Made by a program: the position numbers and the translations under genes
Notes under the pieces: model-generated
The model's input: the letters and a program-made list of their open reading frames with translations, nothing else
Databases searched by the model: none
What the model was told of the DNA's origin: nothing
Part shown: positions 25,640 to 38,954 of the stretch, one piece after another
How positions within the stretch are numbered: the first letter of the stretch is position 1
Layout of the letters: each line of letters opens with the position of its first letter
Assembly (NCBI RefSeq): GCF_002078875.1
Contig: NC_034414.1
Span: forward strand, 16,089,428 to 16,153,427
Length of the DNA stretch: 64,000 bases
Direction of reading: 5' to 3'
Source: Numida meleagris
Lineage: Eukaryota > Chordata > Aves > Galliformes > Numididae

Positions 25640-26080
25640 CAGGTAGAGACAATGACTCCCCTGTCATCACCTCCCAGCTTTGCCTTTGTAATGCTGCTAA
25701 TGGCAGCGCACCTCTGGGGAAGGTGCAATTACCTGGGAGTTCACTGCCTCATCGCTAGCAATTACCCAGTTGTCCTGTGTCCAATTAACTCACCCTAATC
25801 AGCACATCATCACCACAGACCTAAAACAGCTACTTTCTGCAGTCACCAGTAAATACCATCATTAAGCACCTGGGAGTGAATTTGCCATTAGCCCCGGAGT
25901 GATTACTTGCTGCAAACATGCAAACTGAGCAGGGTTGTTATAAAACACGATCCCAGTCAAATAAAATCCCATGCTGTTAGCGAGCAGCAGGCAGTGCTTA
26001 TTCCGTGTGACACCAGGAAGGACAAGTTGTTTAATGGGGAAGCCTTGCCTTGCTGCGGTAGAGCTCCAGCCCATCTGCTG
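25640..26080. promoter_or_regulatory. candidate conserved non-coding block
   Basis: Repeat-free block with many ATTA homeodomain cores (CAATTACC, GCAATTACCCAG, CCAATTAACTCACCCTAAT) and E-boxes (CACCTG). Called on composition only. Confidence 0.25.
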
Positions 26081-26514
26081 GTTCACCAGACATGGAGAAC
26101 TGCATTTATTCCTGCTTATGGCAAGGTCTCACAGGCAAAGCATGTGATTCTGTAAGGTGCTCCCTGGAACTGTAAACTTTAGCAACACTGCATGATGCAG
26201 GACTTTGGTGTTTGTTTATTTGTTTGTTTTTTAACTGACAACCCATGCTACGCATTCCCATTTAAAGAATGAAAAATGATCAGTGTAACAGGGGTGACCT
26301 TTCCCCTCTCTCTAACCCCAGCCCATGGAACGGCCACCAGGTCAGAGGGCTGCTGTGATAATCCTACACTTCCAGGTCATCTCTTCAGCCCCAGGTCATC
26401 ACTAACCAGGGCTTTGTTTCCCATCACGAGGCTGTTTGATGTTTGTGACATTGATTTGGGGTCTCTGGGTGAGAAATCCTTGTCACAAAGGGTGTGATGA
26501 TAATCAGTGTCATT

Positions 26515-26663
26515 ATCAGTGGGTGCCCTGTTCCTGGAGACACCCAAGGTCAGGCTGGATGGGGCTCTGAGCACCTGATCTAGTGTAGGTGTCCCTTCTC
26601 ATTGCAGGGGAGTTGGACCAGATGACCTCTAAAAGTCCCTTCCAACTCAAATGATTCTATGAT
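26515..26663 (+). repeat. CR1 LINE 3' tail
   Basis: Plus-orientation: AGGTCAGGCTGGATGGGGCT, GGAGTTGGACCAGATGACCT, CCTTCCAACTCAAATGATTC. Ends at TCTATGATC. Confidence 0.88.
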
Positions 26664-27771
26664 CAAGGTATAAACCAGAGAAGGAGCAGATGCCCTGAGC
26701 TCTTGGCATCAGCCTGACAGCTGCAAGCTGTGGTGCTGTTCGTGTGTCCTCCGCAGCAGAAGCCAGGGAAGGTTTTCCAGCTCCCAGGAGAGAAGCTGAG
26801 GTATGGGCTGAGCACAGCAGAGGGAAGAACCATGGGATCAGCAACATGTAGGGCTGTGCCCAACTCACCCCTCCATTATACCACCTCCAAACACTCATTT
26901 CACTCCATTAATTGGCTGCACCAGTGTACCTAATTAATGAGATGTTGCTCAGATGCTCCAGTGCTCCTCTGCTCTCCATTGGCATCAGCTTTTAGAAGAG
27001 CCCCAGTGCTGCTGGTAGGACCATGACTGTGCTCTTGGGCACAGATTTCTCCACTGAGTGAATGTAGGGGAAGAAGGGACTTGACATTCATGGAAAGCTG
27101 TGGGGTGGCTTTTGTCTCCAGAAAGAAAACATTTAGGCCCCCACTAGGTGCATCATCCCAATTACAGGGCTGGGGGCAGTTATGAGGCAGTGCCACAGCC
27201 CTGTAGGAGCATAGGGGGAAGCAGCTTTGCAGCTGGCATCCATCCCTTCTTGCTTTTCCAGGTCTACTCTGCCTGTTGGTGGTGGTGCTGATGTCCCATC
27301 CTCAGCCATGCAACACCCCACACACTGATAAGGCTGTGTCTGGATGAGAGATTGCCCTTGAACTGGTTTCTTCTTTGGGAGCGGCCCCAAATCCCCAGCC
27401 AGCCATTACCGAAGCCGGGAGTAAGAAACATATCAGCCATTCCAGGAGGGCCTGGTCTCCCTCTGGGACTGGAAAAAGGCCCAGCACATATTGATTCAGT
27501 TCCTCATTTAATGCATGTTTATGTGGAGCAATTCAGAAACACTCGATCCATTCAAACTTTCGTAGCAACATCAGCCACAAAATGCAGGAACTTGCTCAGT
27601 CCTTCCTAGGAGATCCATTATTCTGAGTCAGCTTCTAAGGAGCAGCAATAAAATCCCCTCGGCCTGATGTGCCATGAGTCTGAGGGCAGAAGTTGTTGCT
27701 ATCACGTTTAATGCCTCCAACAAACTCATGCTCATCCCTGTACACTCCCCACATCACCCACTCTTGGCCAG

Positions 27772-28035
27772 TAGAATCACAGATCATTAAGGTTGGCAAA
27801 TACCACTAAGATCAGCAAGTCCAACCCTCAACCCACCCCCACCATGCCCACTGACCACATCTCTCAGTGCCACATCCACATGGTTCTTGAACACCGCCAG
27901 GGATGGTGACTCCACCACCTCTCTGGGCAGTCTGTTCCAATGTATCACCACTCCTTTGGAGAATAAATTTTTCCTAATATCCAACCTGAACCTCCCCTGG
28001 TGCAACTTAAGGCCATTATCTCTCATCCTAGATCT
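27772..28035 (-). repeat. CR1 LINE 3' fragment
   Basis: Starts TAGAATCACAGATCATTAAG and runs through TAATATCCAACCTGAACCTC to GCAACTTAAGGCCATTATCT. Minus orientation. Confidence 0.94.
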
Positions 28036-30239
28036 CTGGTTGGAATAATCCCTTCTTCCCCATACTTTTCTTTCCCATAATATTTCTTCATCAGACACCT
28101 GGACCTGGGTTGAAAAGCAGGATGGTGGGGACCTTGGCACCAGTTCTCCACGTTTTCCTCCTTTTGTGCTCACACTTCAGCATGGTGTTCCACTGCCTCT
28201 GCCACCACCAGGCTTGATTTTGGGTAGAAAACCTCCAGCTTCAGGGTGCCTTCAGCTGTGACACCTCAAGTCAGTAGGTTCTGCTGGAAACATTGGTCCA
28301 GACCTGATCAGGCTTAGAGGAGGAAAGAAGGGGGAAATCAGGTGGTCCCACACCTCCTGGAGGGGAGTAGAACTGTCTCTGGGCTTGCTGAAGGGCTGTC
28401 AGACACCCGCTCAGTTGTTTACAGTGGGGAATGTGAGATGCTGCTGAGAGGGAGTGAAATGGAAGCATTCAGGGGCAACTGGATTAGCAAGGCAGAGGGG
28501 TGCTGAAGGGTTAAAGGGTTTTATAGAAGCACAGAAGAGACTAAAGGGATTGGAGAGCAAAAATCCAATTAGGAGATCTAACAGGAAGAAGCCAAGCCCT
28601 GAAACAATAAAGATAATGGGTTTAGCTGCCAAAGGAAAGATGAGAATGGAGTGGGGAGAGCAGATTTGTGGCAGGGCCAAGAGGAAGGAGAAGTTGTTGC
28701 AAAATGATTGGTTTTTGAATTAAGAGTTATTTGTCAAAACAGAGTCACATTACAGCCTCACCTGCAGCAAAGTTCATGTCAGGACCCAAACTGTGGTGTT
28801 GGTCCTTGCTATTACAGTAGGCTGAATGTCCTCAGAGAAGTTTGAGCCCACCACCGACCTAATCCCATGCACTGCGCCATGAGAGAACTGACCTCAGCAA
28901 GATTTGTTTGCTTGCTGTTCTGTGTTATCTTTCCAATACATTTTGCCTGGGATCAAAGCGAAGGAAAGGAGCTGTGGGGCAGGTGTGCTCTGCGGGCAGC
29001 CCCTGTCCCTAAAGGCCCTTCCCTGAAGCCCCAAAGCCAAATGAAACAGGACAGCACAGAGAGGCAGCAAGGAGCTGTCAAAGGTCTGAAACTGCTTCCC
29101 TACATGTATGGGTTGTGCATTCCAGTATGGAAAATACATGACTTATGAGGGTATGGTAGGGGACTGCAAAGTCATGATGGGGGTCAGCCACTCTGCATCT
29201 ATGATTCTCTTTCCAGTGCAAGAAGTGGAGTCAGCTTCAAGAGAACAGACGACAGACCTCGGCTGCTCATTGCCGAAGGATGCTGCTGGTTGTAGATATT
29301 TAGAGAGGTTCAAGGAAAGTTCATGGGGCAACAGTCATCTGGGTTATTAAATAGAGACATATTGGGGTTAGGAAGAATTTGGGGCCGTGCTCTTGGCTTG
29401 TATTAGTGAGTGGGGGAAGGCACTTGGGGCACACTGCCCAGGTGGACCTCACACCTGGGGGAGATGAGAAATGAGAAGTATGGAGGAAGTGAGGTCCATG
29501 GGTGAGAAACGTGTGGGAAACAATGGGCTGCCAAGCAACACGCCCTTGGGAGCACCTGCTGCTCTCTGAACGCTCCCCAGGTTGGCCAGCCCCATGCTCT
29601 GATCCAGTACTGGAGTTTCTCTTTACTCAGCTAGGTCTGCACGTAGATCCCAGTCTATTCCCATTAGGTCCCAAAGGATCTGTCCTATACAACCTGACAG
29701 AGCGATTTCTCCCTACAGTGCACATCCTGAACCACTCGTCTACCTCAAAGAAATCATGTTGTGATTTCAGCAGAGGGATAGCAAGCCAGGTGCGGACTTT
29801 TGGGGCCTTTTGGGACCTCAGACTCCAACAAGAGGTGTGGGTCTCTGCTTAGAGCCACGAAGCAGTTAAACCCACGTGTAGTCTGCATTCTGTGCCTGTT
29901 GAGAACCACGTACTCTTGGCCAAGAGCAAACCTAACGGAGAAGTCTTTTCAAGCTCTTAAAGCCAAAAACCACCAATACACCTGGCTTGCATCTTGCTAG
30001 CTGACAGCCACTTTGGAGACCCCAGCCTCAGTGCACAAACCCAAGCAGAAGACGGGATAAACCCATGACATGACTCTGTTGGGACAGCCTCTCCCCGGGA
30101 ACTGCTTGTGGTTTAGCAGCCAGCTTGGATGCTCCCATGACATCCCACTGCCACGATGCTCCTGCAGCCCAGCTGAGACCCAGGTTCCTCCAGCAAAGGA
30201 AAGGTCGTCACCGCAGCTCAAGCCTCGTTAGCACTCAGC

Positions 30240-30620
30240 ATTGCACTGATTTAAATCTGTCAGAGTAATTAAAGTGGAACAACGCCCCTGCAAAATAAGG
30301 GCAGTACCCTTTGCATTGGCATAGCTTATTCTTCCATGAGGAAGAGAATAATGCATACAGGGTGCCTGAAGGATGTGTTTATATCAAGCGTGCCGCCTGT
30401 AAAATAAAAATATTTCCCTTTCAAAGCACCTGTTGCACACCTGGCTGATGTTTGCACTAATGAAAGCGTTGTGTGCGCTCTTGAAAAGTTAATCCAAAAT
30501 AATTAAGAGGGAAAATTTAGATTAGATTAGTGGAACCACATGAAATCTTCTTGTACACACTCTCATTTGAAATAAATGCTCCTTTAATTCAGGTTAATTT
30601 ATAATTCATAAAAAAAGAAT
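30240..30620. promoter_or_regulatory. candidate conserved non-coding block
   Basis: Repeat-free block with TAATTA-type cores (GAGTAATTAAAG, AAATAATTAAGAGG), CACCTG E-boxes, long A/T words and few CpGs. It looks like a developmental enhancer; conservation was not tested. Confidence 0.3.
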
Positions 30621-30734
30621 AATCCTTAATTAAATGAAAAGGAGCACTGCATTCCAAATGAGAACATCAGTGCGGCTCGTGGCTGCTTTTATCACACCTG
30701 ATGTGAAGGCAGCGGAACACAGACATCTGAGAGC

Positions 30735-30873
30735 TGCACTGTCCATGTCCCTCAGTGCCACATCTCCACAGATGCTGAACACCTCCGGGCACAGTGATGC
30801 CACCACCTCCCTGGGCAGCCTGTGCCAGTGCATCACCACTCTTTTGGAAGTTTTTCCTAATATCCAACCTGAG
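30735..30873 (-). repeat. CR1 LINE fragment
   Basis: Minus-orientation body (CCCTCAGTGCCACATCTCCA, CCTGGGCAGCCTGTGCCAG, CCTAATATCCAACCTGA), missing the terminal tail. Confidence 0.9.
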
Positions 30874-32407
30874 AATGGGGTTACCATTCAAAACAGCCTT
30901 GAGAAACTGGAGAAATAATTTGCCAAACCATCCAGAACAGAATTCAACAGAACTGAAGGTGAGGTGTGACATTCTGGCTGGAAGAGCCGGTTGAACACAT
31001 AGAGGATGGAGAACAGCTGTTGAGCAAAGTCCTCTAGAAAAGGTGCTTTTGATCACAGTGTGTGATATGAGTCAATCATGTCACGTTGGACCAAGTCAGA
31101 AGGGTTGCTTGCAGGTGTAACCCCAAGGTGACCCCTCTCCATGTTGCCTCTGCTCACCTCCTCCCACTGGCCCATAAAACTTCACCTCCTTGACCTGGGC
31201 GAGGAAGCAGCAGGGCTGGCTGCTGGTATTGTGATGTGGCCTGGGTCCCACTGCTTCCATGAGTCCCTTAGCCTTGTTTTGGCTGTTGGCTGTATTAGAG
31301 TAGTTCTTCCAGCTCTGTGATAGCCATGGAGGCTTTTCCCGGAGCTCCCAGCCTGGAGATGAGACTGCAAAATTCTTCCCTCCCTTCATGCCAAAGGCGC
31401 AGATGATTACAGTTTCATTTCTGACTCCTACTTATCCCGCCTCTGAGGAATCAGATTAATTGTGGCACACGATCAAAAAGATTGCAACTAGGAAACCAAT
31501 AAGCAGCTCACTGCAGTCAGCCTGCTGCAAAGCTCGGCTGCAGATAAGCAGTGCAATTTTGCTGCACATTACCCGGGGTTCAGCTTGGCAACAGACCGCG
31601 AGCCAACTCATGTTCTTGCAATGCAGTGAGCGCTCCGGCTGCCCTGCCTCAGTGACACCTCTGCTAGGAGAGCTCTGGCTTCATGGAGAGTCAAAGCAAA
31701 GTGTGAGACCCGTGAAAGTGAGCAGAGCTGTGAGGAAGCACGCCGTATGGTGACGGGTTGTGGCTGAGCACTCAGATGCAGAAGGTGCAGTGTCCTCCAG
31801 GACCACGGGTGGGCTAACATAAGACCTTGCACCTCTTCCCCCTCCAAGCACCAGCAACAGGCTCCCAACCCCCTCATTTCTTTTATGGATGCTTCAGGGA
31901 GGGGCTGGTGCTCTCTAGATCCTGACCTTGCTGTTGCCCATCTCCTTAGCAAAGTGCCCCAGGTTCACCCAAGCCTAACACAAGACACAATCACCAGCCT
32001 GATTTGCAGCTGTGTTGCTCACCACCAAGCAGCAGCACACACGCTTCCCAGCCCTGCTCTGCTGAGCTACGAAGCAGCTGAACCCAGGGAGCCTTTCCAG
32101 TGCAACCCCTTCAGCACTGGTGCTGCTGCATGGATTCACCCTCAGTATCAGCTCTAGGAGATGGAGAAAGCCCAGCTGCGACACAGGTGGCATCTGCCAT
32201 GCATGCCCAAGGCAGCGAGAGGGCTGGAGGGTGCCATGTGTGGCACCCATCTGCTGCTTCAGGTTTGGACAGCTCAGGGGTCGTGCCACCTCCAGACACC
32301 TCCTCGTCCCCTAGGCAGCTTGCAGGGCTCTAACTCAGGGACGCCCATCCGGAGGCACTGCGGGGCCGCATCCTGCCCGCTCTGTCCCTCTCCATGGTAA
32401 CAGATGG

Positions 32408-32599
32408 ATGCTGCAGTCCCAGCCCCCTCGGCGCTGCCGGGGCGGGCAGGAGACAGATGGCAGTGGAGAGGAATCAGGCCCAGATTCTCCGGAGTCGAAG
32501 AAATCGCAGGAATCCCTGATTGCCAGAGCCAAGACGCTGACCCGGCGCCGTGGGAGGGAGGGAAGGCGGAGGCGCGTGGCTCTGCTGAGCCTGGAATAG
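32408..32599 (+). other. candidate short coding exon, unidentified
   Basis: A plus-strand reading from ATG at 32408 to TAG at 32597-32599 (63 codons) has an acidic/serine-rich half (GSGEESGPDSPESKKSQES) followed by an arginine-rich half (LTRRRGREGRRRR). A possible acceptor (CGGGGCGGGCAG) precedes GAG ACA GAT, so only the part after it may be exonic. No family was recognised. It lies on the strand and in the interval where LMNTD2 would be expected, but it does not resemble a lamin-tail domain. It could be chance in GC-rich, purine-rich DNA. Confidence 0.2.
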
Positions 32600-33642
32600 C
32601 AGAGCAGCTGTTGAGTTATCGCTTGTAATTATTACGGCATATGGGAGGTAAAGAATAGCTCCAAAGGGGAGAAAAACAAACAAGGAAAAGGCGGGATGCT
32701 GCAGGGCTGAGCTGGGGTGACGGGAGTCATTCCTCCATCAGATCCAGCGGGAATCAGGGTGGCAGCAGGCGCTCAGACACCCACACGGTGCAGGTGAACA
32801 TCATGTCCATTTCAAAGATTTAAATTCAAAAGTTAAATTAAAAGCCTCTGAAGTACCAGTTGCTGGAGGCTGGGTGAGCATTTGGGGCAAATTTTGATGG
32901 TTGCTCATCCTGTGCAACAGGTATATATCTGCAGAGATAACGAGGAGACATTATTTGTCCTGGCTCACTGTTCCCTGGGCACCTGCTGATGGCTGTAACT
33001 GGACAAGACACAGGGCCAGGAGTTGGGGTTATGGTAACAGGGTTAGGGTGACAGGGTTGGTGTTAGGGTCTGCTCTGCCGGGAACCAGCGCAGCGAGCGC
33101 CGAACCAGCTCCCATTCTCCCTGCCCGAAGCAGAAGCTGCTCAAAGCAGGCAGCCAACATCAGGCTCCTGTAAGCCTTCTTCAGCCTTCTGAGTTTGCTA
33201 ATTGCTCACCCAGTGACTGTTTCCCTTCTCGTCTTTTGTGCTCAAGATTAAGGGTGCAGCCAGCATGAAGTCTGCCCCACAGTCAGCAGTGGGGTACTGC
33301 TCGCAGCAGGATGCAGGGGGATGGAAGCAGGACCCAGTGCTGCTTGTGCCCACTGGGACAGCAGCAGTTCCGTGGTTTAACGCTGGTTAGATCAGGATAT
33401 TCTGGGTCTCTCATCCCAAATCAACCTGATCCTCACCCCGTGAATCACCGTGCAAATGAGGCTGCGGATGAGGCACTGGAAATACGAAAGACCATTCAAG
33501 CTCTGTGATCCAGAACATGAATAAATTGTATGTGGCAGGGAACGGCCCCAGTGCCCATTAAAAGCAACCAAGCAAATCCCACCAACATCCTGGGATCCCT
33601 GCTCAGACACGTGGAGGGCTTGGCGAGCAAAGGACCAGCTCT

Positions 33643-33767
33643 GCAGAATCACAGAATATCCCGAGTTGGAAGGGACCCACGAGGATCACCGAGTTCAACT
33701 CCTGGCTCCACACAGGACCATCCAAAATTCAAACCATGTTTCTGAGAGTGTTGTCCAAATGCTGCCC
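33643..33767 (-). repeat. CR1 LINE 3' tail (subfamily as at 10 kb)
   Basis: CAGAATCACAGAATATCCCG, then TTGGAAGGGACCCACGAGGA and CTGGCTCCACACAGGACCAT. Minus orientation. Confidence 0.9.
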
Positions 33768-34006
33768 CAGTAGGCATCAGCCACCGACACCTGAGCAGAG
33801 AGAGGCAGGCTGGCTGCAGAGCCGGGCATGCAAAGAGAGAACCGCAATGCCTTCAGAGAAGTGTTTATAGCATTAATCGAGAATTAGCTGTCGCTGGACC
33901 CAAAGGACTGTGCCTTCACAGCGTTCTATTCTCTTGTAACTATCTCATTGCAAAAATGTCATAATTGCAAATGACAGAATGTATTAACCAATGGGACAGA
34001 GTTTTC

Positions 34007-34186
34007 TTAAGAGGCATGGTAAGGTGATGCATTGGAACAGGCTGCCCAGGGAGGTGAGGGAGTCACTGTCCCTGGAGGCGTTCAAGAACAGTGGAGATGT
34101 GGCAGTGGGTGACATGGTCTAGAGCGGTCACAGCCACGGGTTGATGGCTGGACTAGCTGATCTTTCCAACCTTAATGATTCTATAA
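34007..34186 (+). repeat. CR1 LINE 3' tail
   Basis: GGAACAGGCTGCCCAGGGAG, CCCTGGAGGCGTTCAAGAAC and TTTCCAACCTTAATGATTCT. Plus orientation. Confidence 0.93.
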
Positions 34187-36807
34187 AACCTATTCATCAC
34201 AATTCCTGCCTTCTCCACTCTCTAATTCCACCTCATTGAAGTTGCAAAAGAAGCCAAGTGCCGTGAGACCTTTGGACACCATCAGCACAAACAGTGGTGG
34301 TATCCATAGTCCAGCACACGTATTGTCCGAGTGTCAATAGTCACTGGGAGCTGAGACCTCCCAGCATGTTCCCTCGTTTTCTTATCTTCCTCTGCAAATC
34401 ATACAAGTTGTCCCAGCTGCCAGCAGCTCCTTGTCCGAGAGCTATCTGCCCCACCCCACCTCTTCTCCCCTCTCAGGTCTGACACATTGGAAAGCCCTTA
34501 TCGCTGCCTGTGTGTTTATTCTGTTCAAACTGCAAACTAAAAAAAGACAAGCTAACCATTCTTTGAAAAGTCTGCTTGATCTTAAGGTAAAGTTGTCACT
34601 TTTTCCATAGCAACGATGGCCTCTCCTTTGTTTTTCCATTCCACTAATCTAATCCAAAGATCTGTGTTTGGATTCCAGCTCCCCCTGGACCGTGTATAAT
34701 CCAAAAAATCAGTATTGTGCAACACCGGTTGAAAGGGGAAAATAACACCTCTCTTTTTGTTCTTCAAAACCACGAAGCTGTCACTAGATACAACGAAAGA
34801 GATAGGGCAATCTCTGGGCAACCTGTCCCAGGCCTCGCCACCCCGGTGCTGAGCCTATGGCAGATCTGGCAGAGCATGCAGCTATAACCTACAGCAAAAT
34901 TAATCTCTTCACGATGTGCTGGGATTGCGCATAGCATTGCTGGATGCCATATAGCACCAGCACTGAGGCAGGGTTGGGGCATTCTCCATGGCACACCTCG
35001 TGCAGTGCAGGTTTCCTAAGAAAATAACCCCAAAGAAATCAGGGTAGGTGGGGTGCCAAGACATGGCCCTCACAAAGCACGGGGCACTGCATGAGCCAGC
35101 ACACGGGACATGGGAGGAGGTGGCAAAGGACAGGCTGAGCCCACTGCGTGCTGAACGCCTCCCAAGCGACCCGAAGTTGCTAGCTTTTGGCTTCCCAGGC
35201 GTTTTACTTTTAAAACTTATTTTGTGAGACTCTCTTCTTCCCTCTAGTGTCCATTTCAAGATATTCACGCCTCCCGCTCACCAACTCCAGCAAAAGCTAT
35301 GGGTTGCCTCGGTACAGGCGCATTCGCGCTCCTCAGGCAGGAGGAGAAAGGATACTTCATTTTTTCCCTACAGATGGAAAATAAATGAACACCAGAAACC
35401 AAAGACCAAGCTACACCACTTCTCAGAGAGACCAAGCGTGAAGTTCAAGGGCCCCACAGAAAACCACTGCAGAGCAGAAAACAATCCCCATTGCCCCATT
35501 GCCCGCTGTCACCACGAGGTTGTCTTCCTTCTGGTGGCACCATGATGTCACCTCCCAACTAACTCAATGCTTTGAGTTAGCAAAGACTTTATGGCAAGTC
35601 TCACTGGCATCTCCCTCTTCTGGGACAGAGAAGTGCCGTACCCACACCCCGAGCTCCAGGAGGGTCTTCTGGGCTCCAACCCTGCTGGGGAAAGCTGGGT
35701 GCAAAGCCTCTGGTGGGATAGGAGGCCACCAGCCTTCCCACATGTCCTCCTACTGCAGCAGCCATCCCTCCAGTGCACCAAATACTGCTGGGAACAGCAA
35801 GCACCAAAGGAGACCCTCTTCCAGGCTGGCAAGGAGATGTACGTGATGGCACATTCCCTGCTCCTGTGTCCGTGCCACGTGAGCTAATCTCACAATCACG
35901 GCACAGACGTGGAAGTGACATGAGACTGGAGATCACCTGGTCCAACCTCCTGATGAGGAAAATTTGCTTGGCCTCCCAGGAGCAGCTGTTTTGTGTGTAG
36001 CACCGAGGGGCACCAGGGCACCGTGGAGCTGTCTCAATGGCTTCCTCCATCTGCCAAGCTCGTTTGCCATCAGACAGCTCAGTAATTACAGACAACAGCC
36101 TCTACAGCCTTGTACAGCAGCTGAGCAGCCTCTTCGCGTTTTGTCGCCAATTAATCAGGTATGACAACTTGTGCATGGCAGCATCATCCTCTCAAAGTCC
36201 CCAGCCTGGGTACCACTTACACCTCAGAAAAAGAACAATTATTCCCTGCATTAACCAAACATCAGTCACTGCCAGGGAACAGACTGGGCTGCACTGTGAG
36301 CCATCTCAAATTCCATTACACAGCAGAGAGACTGGCACTACTCGAGCACGAGGCACTCGAGCAATTTCCCCAGAAGCATCCGTGCCTTACCATGGGTGCA
36401 CTGCTCACAGCACTGAGCCCAAGCACTCGGGCTCTGAACACAGTGTCTGTCCGAGAAACCACCTCAGTCATTATCCTGGGCTGACCTGTAGTCTGTGTTT
36501 AAATGAGATGTGTATGTGAGACTTTCTTCCCTAAATGTCTCCTGGGCTTTCTCTTCCTTGGCAGCCTAAGACAGTATCTCCTCTTCATCTGGCAATGGAG
36601 ATGAATGAGTTCCAGTCACAAAACAGCCCATGTTTACAAAGCCTTCAACACAAGTGAGCACAGCAGCCACAAGCAGTGTGTAAGAGCCACACTGTGTACA
36701 CAGCTGTGATGAGGACACTGGACAGGCTGGCATCTCTGTGGTATTTTGCTTACCCTGGAAGGAGTGACAGACAACAGCTTGGCAGCCATGGGATGTGGCG
36801 GTTAACC

Positions 36808-36897
36808 TAGCAGTTGGTGGAGGCATCCCTGCCCATAGCAGGGGTTGGAACTGGAGGAGCTGTAAGGTCCCTTCCAAGCCAAGCCACTCTACGACCA
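36808..36897 (+). repeat. CR1 LINE 3' tail
   Basis: GGGGTTGGAACTGGAGGAGC followed by TAAGGTCCCTTCCAAGCCAA. Plus orientation, degraded. Confidence 0.8.
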
Positions 36898-38954
36898 ATA
36901 GGTAGAGCAGACACCTTGTCCCGGTCTATAATTCAGCAATGTATGGACAAATCCCTTTTTTCTGATCACATCTCCAAGCACTCTTCTCCCCCGCAGCGAT
37001 GCTCCTTGCCCCAAACACGCACAGAGCCAAGTGGTGCTCATCGAGAGAACAGCTCCCAGGTACTTCTGAGAGCAGTTTCCAAATCTGTATCCAGAGCTCT
37101 GAACCCACACAACACCTGCAGCCCAGTCCAGCTGCCCCATTTTCCAAGCACAAAAACCCACTTATGCTTTTTTTTCTGCCCTCTTGAAACTAAAGACGCA
37201 AACTGAGAATGAGGCTCAGAATATCCGAAGAGCGTGCTTCTACCCATCACCCACTGTTACAGACCTGCACAAGAAGAGCCCAATTGTTATCCTGCTGCAG
37301 ACTATTTCTGAAAACTGCTGTCACTTTCTTGGGTCAGGTTCTTCTTGGCCCCGGTCACGGCCAGTGACACTGGCAGAGTCAATTTGAGGAGCCAGTTTAA
37401 TGATGCAAGCACTGGTGTTGGACAATACCTGCCTCATCCACAGCATTTCACAGAATCACACACCATGTTGTTTTTGATGCTTTTTGATGGATAATTTCCT
37501 CTAGTGCCCACCAAAACTGGGCAGACCAGCTTCCAGCTGCAGGCTATTTTGTAAGAGAAAGCAGTGCACCATGACAAGCTGAAGATTTTGGGCTTTCTCT
37601 GCCATTCCGTTCCTTTACTTTTAGCTGATTGGTAGAAAGAAGACATAAAACAATTAATTAACTCATCACATAATCACAGTTTCATCAAGTGATTTAAAAA
37701 TACATATCTAACATGGTAATTTAAACTGTAAAAAATGTGATGATGCTGGATTTCAGACTGCAACATCAATAAAGTCGTAAGGCACAGACACTGGGATCAG
37801 CACCTCAGTCTGCAGCCGCTAAACCAGCTCTTTTGAACCTCACCCAACTATAAAGCAAATGCCCCGCTGAAAAACAAGAGACCATTTCCTTACTTCCCTG
37901 TCTCATCTTTGCCACTGCATTATTTAAAGTGACTCAGTCATATGATATGCAACACGCTCAGGTCAACGCTGCCTTGAACCCTTGGCTTTGTCCCTGAAGG
38001 TTGAGTTCTGCAAAAGACACACAGCAGGGATGCTTGTAGGCCAGGCTGCTGAGCGTGAGGGGGAATGCTGCACATCTCCCACTTCCTCTAGCCCACCCTG
38101 GCACTGGCAGGCTCTGAGCCCCGCTGGTTTACTGCCACTGCCTCGCTCACAGAGCAGGGCACGAGGCAGGAGATAGGAAATACATTAAGAGTTGTTCTGT
38201 TTTAGTGCGCGAAGGCTGCAAAAATAACCACGTTTGCTGTCATAAGAGGTTGATTAGCTCTTATGTTGATCAGCAGGTGCTCTTTAAAGAACGCACTTCT
38301 GGACCAGCTGTAGCCTTAATTGAGGCAAATCACGGCATTTGTTTGAACTGCTCTACTTGCACAGCTCTGCTTTTATCTCGCAGAGGCAGCTGAAGGATGG
38401 CATTGATCCTCCAAGTGTCAGGACTGCACCTAGCGTGTGGAGATTGCGTGATGTCAATGGCTCTGATGCACACGGGCTACGAGCGGGGACTCCTGCTTTG
38501 AGATACTGTTGAGACAGCGTGTCTGGCTGGCAGCTTCTGCAGCACCGCCCCAGCAGTCGGGGGACAAACAGCATTCAACAGCCCAACCTCCCCGAGGTTC
38601 TTGTGGGTGAGAGGACAACCGGCTGGGGATGGCTGGTCACTCTGTGGGGACTCTTGTCCAGGGTGGGACTGCAGAAAAGACAGAAAAACATCACAGTGGC
38701 ATTACACTCTGGATCTGGATACCTGCATTCAAAGAAGCAATGCAATGCTAACCTTACAGTAAGAAGATCTAGAAATAACCATGTTTTGGTGCATGTGACA
38801 CTTATCTGATGCCTACATTATTTTTCTAAGTGTCTTTTAACATGGGTTGATGCAAATCTCAAGGAAATAAACCACAGTGGATTGTCAAGAGCTCTCTCAG
38901 GGATTTACTCAAGGAGACTCAAATGAGTACCACTAAAATCCTCTGCAACAGAGA

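Noticed and set aside
28454..28723. 89-codon Lys/Arg-rich frame
   Set aside because: Purine-rich sequence gives an open frame in this direction; no start context or homology was seen.
29502..29852. 116-codon plus-strand frame considered for LMNTD2
   Set aside because: No lamin-tail motif and no supporting neighbouring exons.
33020..33070. Telomere-like GGTTAGGG words
   Set aside because: Only a few imperfect copies mixed with other words; not an interstitial telomere array.
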